A DNA stretch of 64,000 nt from Motiliproteus sp. SC1-56 (GTDB lineage Bacteria > Pseudomonadota > Gammaproteobacteria > Pseudomonadales > Balneatricaceae), in the NCBI RefSeq assembly GCF_017309075.1, contig NZ_JAEMGS010000001.1, positions 186,001 to 250,000 on the forward strand. The letters are read 5' to 3'. Shown here piece by piece: positions 57,407 through 64,000 of the stretch (the stretch's first letter is position 1; each line of letters opens with the position of its first letter). A program made the translations under genes and the position numbers. The notes below the pieces were generated by a model, which ran no database searches, was not told the origin of the DNA, and saw only the letters and a list, made by a program, of their open reading frames with translations.

Positions 57407-57897
57407 GCGGGGTTCTCCTGGCAGGGCGGGCAGCGCCCGAACAGCTCCACCGTTTCACTCTCCAGGGCGAACCCGCGGGCGTCGGCGCTGTGCTGCAGGA
57501 CGCCGGCGAGGCGCTCCGATTCAAGCTCCAGGGCGCAGCCGCAGATTCGGCAGATCAGAAAATAGCCGTGGTGGTTGTGACGGGGATCGCGGCATCCGAT
57601 AAAGGCGTTAAGGGAGGCGAGACGGTGGATCAGACCCTGCTCGAGCAGAAAGTCGAGAGCCCGGTAGACGGTGGGTGGCGCCGGGCTGAAGCCTTCGTGG
57701 GCGAGCATCGCCAGCAACTGGTAGGCACCCAGTGGCTTGTGGCTCTGCCAGACCAGCTCCAGGACCCGCTTGCGCACCGGCGTCAGGCGACAGCCACGGG
57801 ATTTGCACAGGGCCACGGCAATGGTTACTGCGGAATCGATACAGTGTTGGTGATCGTGAGTGTTGCTGAACGCCTCGTCAGGCGGGGGTGTACACAT
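57403..57897 (-). CDS. zur: Zinc uptake regulator Zur (Fur family)
   Basis: Zn-responsive repressor of zinc uptake genes. The protein of 164 residues has a winged-helix domain ([48 protein letters not shown]) and a metal-binding C-terminal domain. The [14 protein letters not shown] segment and a late CPPC form the structural zinc site. ATG at 57897 is chosen; codons upstream would overlap its own operator. It precedes znuC and znuB on one transcript. Confidence 0.94.
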   Translation of the reverse strand: MCTPPPDEAFSNTHDHQHCIDSAVTIAVALCKSRGCRLTPVRKRVLELVWQSHKPLGAYQLLAMLAHEGFSPAPPTVYRALDFLLEQGLIHRLASLNAFIGCRDPRHNHHGYFLICRICGCALELESERLAGVLQHSADARGFALESETVELFGRCPPCQENPA

Positions 57898-57922
57898 GGA
57901 AGCGACCGTCCGGAAATGAGAC

Positions 57923-57937
57923 TGTAATGTTATAACA
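57923..57937. promoter_or_regulatory. Zur-box-like palindrome ahead of zur-znuCB
   Basis: TGTAATGTTATAACA is a near-perfect dyad, similar to known Zur operators with TGTTAT/ATAACA halves. It sits 25 bases upstream of the zur start, where a Zur-controlled promoter would be, so the operon is probably autoregulated by zinc. Confidence 0.65.
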
Positions 57938-57974
57938 GTTTCGCTGCGGGAGGGGGCTTTGTTCAACCGGGAGG

Positions 57975-58061
57975 TGGTGCAGATGGGGAGACTCGAACTC
58001 CCACGTCCTTTCGGACACTAGCACCTGAAGCTAGCGCGTCTACCAATTCCGCCACATCTGC
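57975..58061 (-). tRNA. tRNA-Leu (CAG)
   Basis: An 87-base class II tRNA with the CCA tail encoded. The acceptor stem begins GCAGATG and pairs with CATCTGC. The anticodon arm CTAGC-TTCAGGT-GCTAG has anticodon CAG. A long variable arm (TGTCC-GAAA-GGACG) and the T arm GGGAG-TTCGAGT-CTCCC follow. Confidence 0.97.
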
Positions 58062-58172
58062 ATCTTGTCCGGGCGTGCGCCGCGGGCAAGTAAAACGTTA
58101 GAGACAAGTGCGCTCGAAGCAGGGCCTTCGCTGTTGGATTGAATCCAGGGAGAGTAAGGATACTTGAGGAGG

Positions 58173-58259
58173 TGGTGCAGATGGGGAGACTCGAACTCCC
58201 ACGTCCTTTCGGACACTAGCACCTGAAGCTAGCGCGTCTACCAATTCCGCCACATCTGC
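58173..58259 (-). tRNA. tRNA-Leu (CAG), second identical copy
   Basis: Identical in all 87 bases to the copy at 57975-58061, with 111 bases between them. It is the upstream copy in the direction of transcription. CAG reads CTG, the dominant leucine codon in this GC-rich genome. Confidence 0.97.
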
Positions 58260-58332
58260 GTGTCATCTCTGACGTGGCGCGTATTTAAACCGGTCTTTTT
58301 TCCGATTGCAAGTGTTTTTTCGCTGTTCGGTT

Positions 58333-61308
58333 TCAGGGTGGCGACCGCTCGGCTTCGGATTCAGATTCCGGCTCGGCGGGGCGGTGCAGGGGCAGGGTAA
58401 TCTTGAAGTGCGTGCCCTTGCCCGGTTCGCTGTCACAGTCGATCTCTCCACCCAGGCGCTGGGTGACTAGGTTGTAGATAATGTGGGCGCCCAGGCCCGA
58501 CCCGCCGCGCCCCCGGCGGGTGGTGTAAAAGGGCTCGAAGATGCGTCGCAGCTGACGCTGGCTCATGCCGCGGCCGTCGTCGCTGTACTCCAGCCGCAGC
58601 GTATCATCCTCCTGCGCCAGGTCGATGCGGATCAGCCCTGCGGCCTCCTGCTCCTCAAAGCCGTGCTGCAGGGAGTTCATCACCAGGTTGGTGATGATCT
58701 GGGAAAAGGCCCCTGGGTAGCTGTCGATGGTGATATCCGGGTCGCCGTTCACTTCCACCCGGTGCGGCGTGTGCTTGAGCTGCGGGCGCAGGGAGAAGAG
58801 CACCTCCTCGATATAGCCCCGCACCGGGAATGAGCGCTCCTCGTCGCTGGCCTGGTCAACGGCCACCTGCTTGAAGCTCTGGACCAGCTGGGCGGCGCGG
58901 GTGGCGTTACTGTGGATGATGTCCAGGCTCTCCTCGGCCACCGCGTTGAAGGCCTCCAGATCGCTGCGTTTGAGATCTCCTGACTGGTAGGCGAATGCCA
59001 GGCGCTGGAACTCGTCCTTGAGCAGGGTGACGGCGGTCAGGCTGTTGCCCAGCGGGGTGTTGATCTCGTGGGCAACGCCGGCGACCAGCCCGCCCAGGGC
59101 GGCCATCTTGTCCGCTTCCACCAGTTTGCGTTGGGTCTGCTGGAGCTGTTGCAGGGTGGTGCGCAGGTTGAGGTTGCTGCTCTTGAGCTCGGTGGTGCGC
59201 TGCTCCACCCGCTGCTCGAGTTTCTCGTTCAGCTCCTGCAAGGCGCGCTCGGCCGCCAGCCGGTGCGCCACCTCGCTCTCCAGGCGCTCGATGGTGCGGT
59301 CCTGCTCGGCCGTGTGGTCGGCGATCATCTGCTCCCGTTCCTGGTAGTAGTCGATTTTGCTGAGCAGCTCCTCGGGGGTCAGGTGAATCTCCGCCAGAAA
59401 ACGGGAGTAGAGGCTTGAGAGTTGCTCCTGCTCATCCACCCGGAACAGGCCGCAGCGCTGCATCGCCTTGTGTGCTGAGGCGCCGCCGATAGCCCCGGCG
59501 AGCAGGTTTTCCGCCTCTTTCTGCAGGTAGGCCATTTCCATCAGGCTGGCCTCGTTGCGCCCGCTCAGGCCCGCCGACGCCAGGCAGTGCTCAAGGGCGG
59601 TGTTGCAAGCGGCAGGGGGGAGGTAATCGGCGAAACAGCGGCGCAGCAGGTGGACCTTGGGCGGCAGGTGGATGGTGTTTTCCTGGGCGATGGCCGGGGC
59701 CGGGCGGTCGCCGCTGAGCAGGATGTCGACGAATTCGTTGGCCAGGGCGCGGCCCTCCCGGCCGGGGCGGTCGGCGATGGAGACGCCGATATAGGCCAGC
59801 AGGTTGACCGCCAGACTCCAGAACACGGCGTGGGGGAGCGGCGCCAGTTGGGTGAAACCGAACAGGCTTTCTGGGGTCAGCAGCCCGAGCCCCAACGGCC
59901 CTTCGGTCAGCCAGGCATCGCCGATCCAGCCGCTTTTGCTGAAGGCCGGCAGCAGCAGGGTGTAGGCCCAGAGGCCAAAACCGGCCAGAAGCCCTGCGCT
60001 TGCGCCGCGGGCGCTGCCCTGGCGCCAGAACAGGCCGCCGATGAGGGCCGGGGCAAACTGGAGGACCGCGGCGAAGGAGATCAGCCCCATGTTGACCAGC
60101 ATGTAGGACTCGCCCAGGGTGTGGTTGAACAGCGCACCGCCGGCGATAAACAGGGTGACCGCCAGCCAGCGCCACTGCAGCAGGTAGACCCGCAGCCGCC
60201 GCAGCCCCGGCAGCACTTCGATCACCGGTAGCAGCAGGTGGTTGGTGATCATGGTGGAGAGGGTCATGGCGCTGACCAGGATCATTCCCGTGGCGGCGGA
60301 GAAGCCGCCGATGAACACCAGCAGCGAGAGGCTGTTTTGTTCTGCCAGCAGGGGCAGGCGGAGCACGTAACTGTCGGCGGCGTCCGGCCCCATGCCTTGC
60401 AGCAGGCCGGCGGCGGCGATGGGCAGCACGAAGATGTTGATCAGCAGCAGGTAGGCCGGGACCAGCCACTGGGCGGTTGAAATATGCTGCTCGTCGGCGT
60501 TCTCCACCACCATGACGTGAAACTGACGGGGCAGAAACATAAAGGCCGCCATCGACAGCACGATCAGGGTGACCCAGTTGGTGAACGGGGGCGCGGCGGT
60601 CAGGTTGGCCAGCGCCGGCAGGCTCTGCCGGTGCTGTTGCGCCTGGGTGAACAGATCGCCCAGGCCATCGAACAGTCCGAAGCTGACGAACAGGCCAACG
60701 GCCAGAAAGGCGATCAGCTTGACCAGGCTTTCGGCGGCCAGGGCGAACATCATCCCCTGGTGGCGCTCGGTGGGGTCGAGCTGACGGACGCCGAACAGAA
60801 TGGTGAAAAGCGTCATCAGGACCACCGTGACCCACTCGACGGTGAAGCTGGATACCGTCACCGAGCGGCTTGCGATCAGCTCGAAGGTGGTGGTGATCGC
60901 TTTCAGTTGCAGCGCGATGTAGGGAAGAATCCCCACCAGGCAGATCAGCGTGACCAGGGCGGCAATGCCCTGGGACTTGTTGTAGCGGGTGGAGATGAGG
61001 TCGGCGATGCTGGTGATGTGGTGCAGGCTTTTCAGGCGCACCATCTTGCGCACCAGGGTGCCGGCAAACAGCAGGACCAGGGTAGGGCCGAAGTAGACGG
61101 CGAGAAAGCTAATGCCGCCGTTGGCCGCCGCCCCCACGCTGCCGTAGAAGGTCCAGGAGGTGCAAAAGACGCAGATGGAGAGCGCATAGATCCAGCCCGA
61201 AGGCGCTTTGCGTTTCTCCTCGGCGCGCCTCTGGGCCCAGTTGGCGAGCAGGAATAGGAACGCGATGTAACCCAGCAGCACCAGCAGGATCAGCCGGGGA
61301 TCAAACAT
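58333..61308 (-). CDS. Transporter-fused sensor histidine kinase (CbrA-like)
   Basis: Membrane sensor kinase of 991 residues. The N-terminal half is a sodium:solute-symporter-like domain with about 13 helices (RLILLVLLGYIAFLFLLANW; LHHITSIADLISTRYNKSQG). A STAC-like helical region (about 570-660) and a coiled coil follow. The kinase core has the phospho-accepting His in AGVAHEINTPLGN (near residue 744), the N box TNLVMNSLQHGFE and the G box GRGGSGLGAHIIYN. No PAS domain is evident where CbrA has one. No response regulator gene is adjacent. It overlaps the small membrane-protein gene upstream. Confidence 0.92.
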   Translation of the reverse strand: MFDPRLILLVLLGYIAFLFLLANWAQRRAEEKRKAPSGWIYALSICVFCTSWTFYGSVGAAANGGISFLAVYFGPTLVLLFAGTLVRKMVRLKSLHHITSIADLISTRYNKSQGIAALVTLICLVGILPYIALQLKAITTTFELIASRSVTVSSFTVEWVTVVLMTLFTILFGVRQLDPTERHQGMMFALAAESLVKLIAFLAVGLFVSFGLFDGLGDLFTQAQQHRQSLPALANLTAAPPFTNWVTLIVLSMAAFMFLPRQFHVMVVENADEQHISTAQWLVPAYLLLINIFVLPIAAAGLLQGMGPDAADSYVLRLPLLAEQNSLSLLVFIGGFSAATGMILVSAMTLSTMITNHLLLPVIEVLPGLRRLRVYLLQWRWLAVTLFIAGGALFNHTLGESYMLVNMGLISFAAVLQFAPALIGGLFWRQGSARGASAGLLAGFGLWAYTLLLPAFSKSGWIGDAWLTEGPLGLGLLTPESLFGFTQLAPLPHAVFWSLAVNLLAYIGVSIADRPGREGRALANEFVDILLSGDRPAPAIAQENTIHLPPKVHLLRRCFADYLPPAACNTALEHCLASAGLSGRNEASLMEMAYLQKEAENLLAGAIGGASAHKAMQRCGLFRVDEQEQLSSLYSRFLAEIHLTPEELLSKIDYYQEREQMIADHTAEQDRTIERLESEVAHRLAAERALQELNEKLEQRVEQRTTELKSSNLNLRTTLQQLQQTQRKLVEADKMAALGGLVAGVAHEINTPLGNSLTAVTLLKDEFQRLAFAYQSGDLKRSDLEAFNAVAEESLDIIHSNATRAAQLVQSFKQVAVDQASDEERSFPVRGYIEEVLFSLRPQLKHTPHRVEVNGDPDITIDSYPGAFSQIITNLVMNSLQHGFEEQEAAGLIRIDLAQEDDTLRLEYSDDGRGMSQRQLRRIFEPFYTTRRGRGGSGLGAHIIYNLVTQRLGGEIDCDSEPGKGTHFKITLPLHRPAEPESESEAERSPP

Positions 61309-61504
61309 CCTCTCCACCCTGTTGCGCCACGGCGAAGAGGGTGGTCACCAGCAGCCCCCAGACCAGGAACAGGAACAGGAACAGCTGTCCCAGTGCCCAC
61401 TCGCCGGGACTGGCCAACAGGGGCCAGCTAAGGGCCAGGGCGCCGAGAATAAAAAACAGGGCCTGGGTGCTGAAGCGCGCGAGGGGCCGGGGATTTCCCT
61501 TCAT
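61301..61504 (-). CDS. Small membrane protein upstream of the kinase (CbrX-like position)
   Basis: A 67-residue protein with two predicted membrane helices (STQALFFILGALALSWPLLA; WALGQLFLFLFLVWGLLVTTLFA). It overlaps the kinase start by eight bases, so the kinase is probably translationally coupled to it. Pseudomonas cbrA is likewise preceded by a small coupled gene, cbrX. The function is unknown; it may be an assembly or regulatory partner of the kinase. Confidence 0.75.
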   Translation of the reverse strand: MKGNPRPLARFSTQALFFILGALALSWPLLASPGEWALGQLFLFLFLVWGLLVTTLFAVAQQGGEDV

Positions 61505-61736
61505 GGGTACTACAACCTGTGGAACTTAAAGATGAAATTGATTCTGCGGTGGGACTAAGTCTAGCTCAGCCGGAATACCTTCACCGCTCGGCCCTAAGAT
61601 ATTTCCGACCTTAATGCTTGGTTATGCTGACATGTATCATTGGAACGGCCTTGCTAATGTTTTAAAATCCCCCCCCCCACCCCTACCCAGAGTTGCCACG
61701 GAAGGTTGACTGAACCCCATGTTTTCGGTGTAAGCG

Positions 61737-63308
61737 ATGAAAAAGAACCTTCCCGTCACAAATAGAGAGCTGGACTATCCGGCCCATTACAACATTCTCT
61801 CAACGACCGACCTCAAGGGCGCCATCACCTACATCAACCAGGAGTTCGTCGAGGTCTCGGGCTTTGAGACCGACGAGTTGCTGGGGCGCAACCACAACAT
61901 GGTACGCCACCCCGATATGCCCCCGGCGGCCTTTGAAAACCTCTGGCAGACCATCAAGGGCGGTGAATCCTGGATGGGGCTGGTGAAGAACCGTTGCAAG
62001 AACGGCGACCATTACTGGGTCGATGCCTATGTAACGCCGATCCAGGAGGACGGTCGCACCCAGGAGTACCAGTCGGTGCGGGTCCAGCCCGACCGCAAGG
62101 CGGTGGCCCGGGCGGAGAAGGTCTACCCGTCGCTGATGGAGGGCAACACCCCTGCGGCCCTGAAAGCCCCCCGGCTGTCCCTTCACCTCAAGCTGCTGCT
62201 GGGCAGCCTGCTGGGCTTTACCCCCTTGATGGGATGGAGCCTCTACCAGGGCGTCGAGACGGGGACCCTGGTCGCCCTGGTCCTGTCGCTGCTGTGCTGC
62301 GGCGGCCTGCTCTACGGGCTCACTGGCTCGTTGCGCCAGCTCTCCGCGGAGGCGCGTAAGCGTTACCACAACCCCCTGATGCAGTACCTCTACACCGGTC
62401 GTCGTGACGAGGTGGGCGAGGTGCAGGTGGCGATGAAGAAGATGGAGGCGGAACTGCGGGCCGTGGTCGCCCGGGTCAAGGACTCCAGCGAGCAGGTGCA
62501 GGTCACGGCGGACGATGCGATGGCGGATATGCGCGCCAACGCCGAGGGAGCCCGGCGCCAGCAGGACGAGCTCCACCAGGTCGCTACCGCCATGGACGAG
62601 ATGTCCTCCACCATCGAGGATGTGGCCGGCCACGTGCAGGCGACCGCCGAGGCTGCCAACGAGGCCCACGAAGCGGCCGTGACCGGCCGTACCGACGTGG
62701 ACCACAGCTTCCAGTCGATCCGGGAGCTGGTAGCCGAGGTGGAAGACGCCACCCGCCGTATCCAGGAGCTGGATCGCCACAGCGCCAGCATCGAATCGGT
62801 GCTGGACGTGATCAAGCTGGTGGCGGAGCAGACCAACCTGCTGGCCCTGAATGCGGCGATCGAAGCCGCCCGGGCCGGCGACGCCGGACGGGGTTTCGCG
62901 GTGGTGGCTGACGAGGTGCGGACCCTGGCCCAGCGCACCCAGCAGTCCACTGAGGAGATCGCCCAGCAGATTCACGGGCTGCAGGAAGGGGTGCGCGAGA
63001 GCGTTACCGCCATGCAGCGCAGTCAGAGTATCTCCCAGTCCAGCATCAAGGACATGGAGCGTACCGGCGAGGTGTTTGACCGCATCACCGAAGCGGTGGC
63101 GAGGATCTCCGAGATGGGGCTGCAGGTCGCCAGCGCTACCGAGCAGCAAAGCGCCGTGGCGGGGGAGATCAGTCGCAATGTGAACCAGGTGAATGACCTC
63201 TCCATCGGCAACCTGGAGGGTAGCAAGCGGGCCCTGCAGATCAGCGAACGCTTCAACGAGCAGACCGGCCAGCAGCAGCGATTGATTCGGCAGTTTATGC
63301 GCGGCTGA
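61737..63308 (+). CDS. Aer-like PAS-containing methyl-accepting chemotaxis protein
   Basis: Chemoreceptor of 523 residues. An N-terminal PAS domain (about 12-115; NILSTTDLKGAITYINQEFV and NHNMVRHPDMPP) probably senses redox or energy state through FAD, as in Aer. Two closely spaced membrane helices (about 148-200) follow. No typical HAMP is clear. The signalling domain contains the hairpin VAEQTNLLALNAAIEAARAG and EVRTLAQRTQQS. The ATG has only a weak ribosome site. A run of nine C lies about 60 bases upstream. No che genes are nearby. Confidence 0.94.
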   Translation: MKKNLPVTNRELDYPAHYNILSTTDLKGAITYINQEFVEVSGFETDELLGRNHNMVRHPDMPPAAFENLWQTIKGGESWMGLVKNRCKNGDHYWVDAYVTPIQEDGRTQEYQSVRVQPDRKAVARAEKVYPSLMEGNTPAALKAPRLSLHLKLLLGSLLGFTPLMGWSLYQGVETGTLVALVLSLLCCGGLLYGLTGSLRQLSAEARKRYHNPLMQYLYTGRRDEVGEVQVAMKKMEAELRAVVARVKDSSEQVQVTADDAMADMRANAEGARRQQDELHQVATAMDEMSSTIEDVAGHVQATAEAANEAHEAAVTGRTDVDHSFQSIRELVAEVEDATRRIQELDRHSASIESVLDVIKLVAEQTNLLALNAAIEAARAGDAGRGFAVVADEVRTLAQRTQQSTEEIAQQIHGLQEGVRESVTAMQRSQSISQSSIKDMERTGEVFDRITEAVARISEMGLQVASATEQQSAVAGEISRNVNQVNDLSIGNLEGSKRALQISERFNEQTGQQQRLIRQFMRG

Positions 63309-63382
63309 TGATGCGAGGCTAAGGCCGGGCTGCCGTTATAGCGGCTTTGCGAGGGTGCCCCGTGAGCGGGGCGCCGGTAACA

Positions 63383-63414
63383 GGCGGGCGCGCTTTGGGC
63401 GGCCCGCCTTTTTT
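63383..63414 (+). terminator. Terminator after the chemoreceptor gene
   Basis: A 7-bp stem, GGCGGGC with GCCCGCC, has a 12-base loop and is followed by six T. Confidence 0.78.
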
Positions 63415-63451
63415 ATGCCCTTGGGGCGGGGCGTCCCGGCCTCGTCCGGGC

Positions 63452-63913
63452 TCAGAGCCAGCGGCGTACCCGCCGTTTGTAGGCGAGGTAGGCGCCGTTG
63501 AAGCGCTGCGCCATGACCCGCTCCTCGGGGAGGATCTGTAGCCGCTGAATGCAGGGAACAAAGAGCAGCGCCAGCAGCAGGGCGGCCGCGCTGCCCAGCA
63601 GCAGCCCCCAGGCCAGCAGGCTGAAGGCAAAGCCCAGGTACATGGGGTTGCGGCTCAGGCGGTAGACGCCCTCGCTGACCAGAGTGGTGGCCTGGCCCGG
63701 ATCGAGGGGGTTGACGCTGGTGCGGGCGCGGCGAAAGTGCAGCACGCCCAGGACGCAGAGCGTGGCACCGCTAACCAGCAGCAAGCCGGCGAGCCCCTGG
63801 CGCAGGGAGAGCGGCAAGGGCAGGGCGCCGAGCGGTGCCGCCAGCCACATCATGCCGGCGAACAGCAGCACCAGCAAAAGCGGGGGGATCTTCAGTTCCA
63901 GGCGTTGCAGCAT
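63452..63913 (-). CDS. Isoprenylcysteine carboxyl methyltransferase-family membrane protein
   Basis: Integral membrane protein of 153 residues with about four helices. The C-terminal SEGVYRLSRNPMYLGFAFSL and a late RFNGAYLAYKRRVRRWL match the PEMT/ICMT-like family, in which the His/Asn/Pro region binds SAM. ATG at 63913 has GGAG eight bases upstream; codons further upstream are less convincing. Substrate is unknown; bacterial members are mostly uncharacterised. Confidence 0.88.
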   Translation of the reverse strand: MLQRLELKIPPLLLVLLFAGMMWLAAPLGALPLPLSLRQGLAGLLLVSGATLCVLGVLHFRRARTSVNPLDPGQATTLVSEGVYRLSRNPMYLGFAFSLLAWGLLLGSAAALLLALLFVPCIQRLQILPEERVMAQRFNGAYLAYKRRVRRWL

Positions 63914-64000
63914 GGGCAGGCTCCGTGTCTCCGGGTAAACAAGGATTCTGCCCCAGCCAAGCACGAAGGGCCAAATGGGCGACGGAGGATGTACGGGCGG

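Noticed and set aside
61530-61736. Flagellar sigma28 promoter ahead of the chemoreceptor
   Set aside because: A TAAAGATG stretch is present, but nothing close to GCCGATAA follows at the right distance.

Overview
The window is a compact, GC-rich, gene-dense chromosomal segment. It carries the conserved gene set around the replication origin of a gammaproteobacterium. The order parB-parA-rsmG-mnmG-mnmE-yidC-rnpA-rpmH-dnaA-dnaN-recF-gyrB, flanked by glmS-glmU-atp on one side and gmhB-glyS-glyQ-trkH-trkA-rsmB-fmt-def-(LysM)-dprA-tsaC-hemF-aroE on the other, is the arrangement known from Pseudomonas and marine Oceanospirillales-type relatives. I infer a marine or estuarine member of that broad group and cannot name a genus from the sequence alone.

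Layout. 1-1437: the 5' part of a multiheme (at least eight CXXCH) c-type cytochrome on the minus strand, running off the window. 1.85-12.4 kb: glmS, glmU and the complete nine-gene atp operon (atpIBEFHAGDC), all minus, with a good sigma70 promoter ahead of atpI. 12.5-21.5 kb: parB, parA, rsmG, mnmG, a small unknown gene, mnmE, yidC, rnpA and rpmH, all minus. 21.5-28.2 kb: the rpmH-dnaA origin-type intergenic region, then dnaA, dnaN, recF and gyrB on plus. 28.4-31.3 kb: an accessory patch with a badly broken DUF3604 gene and a histone-deacetylase-family gene; two parS-like sites lie at the 5' end of the latter. 31.3-42.1 kb: gmhB, glyS, glyQ, a methyltransferase, ybaK, trkH, trkA, rsmB, fmt and def, all minus. 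42.2-51 kb: LysM protein, dprA, purE, purK, tsaC, hemF, aroE and a Lon-related protease on plus. 51-58.3 kb: gpt, a gamma carbonic anhydrase-like protein, prlC, yheV, dinF-type MATE, znuB, znuC, zur and two identical tRNA-Leu(CAG) genes. 58.3-64 kb: a transporter-fused histidine kinase with a small partner protein, a PAS chemoreceptor and an isoprenylcysteine-methyltransferase-like membrane protein.

How it fits together. Replication initiation (dnaA, dnaN, gyrB, recF), origin segregation (parA, parB and two parS-like sites 17 kb away) and ATP synthesis sit together. Two intergenic regions hold DnaA boxes: the Pseudomonas-type position (rpmH-dnaA) and an AT-rich stretch upstream of mnmG, the E. 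coli-type position. The predicted dnaA promoter overlaps a perfect DnaA box, which suggests autoregulation. The zinc-uptake pair znuCB is co-oriented with zur behind a Zur-box-like palindrome, but znuA is not in the window.

I found no CRISPR array, prophage, insertion sequence or obvious new defence system. The observations most worth a second look are the two origin-like regions, the parS pair overlapping start codons, the broken DUF3604 gene, the orphan CbrA-like kinase and two rare-codon islands inside dnaA and aroE.
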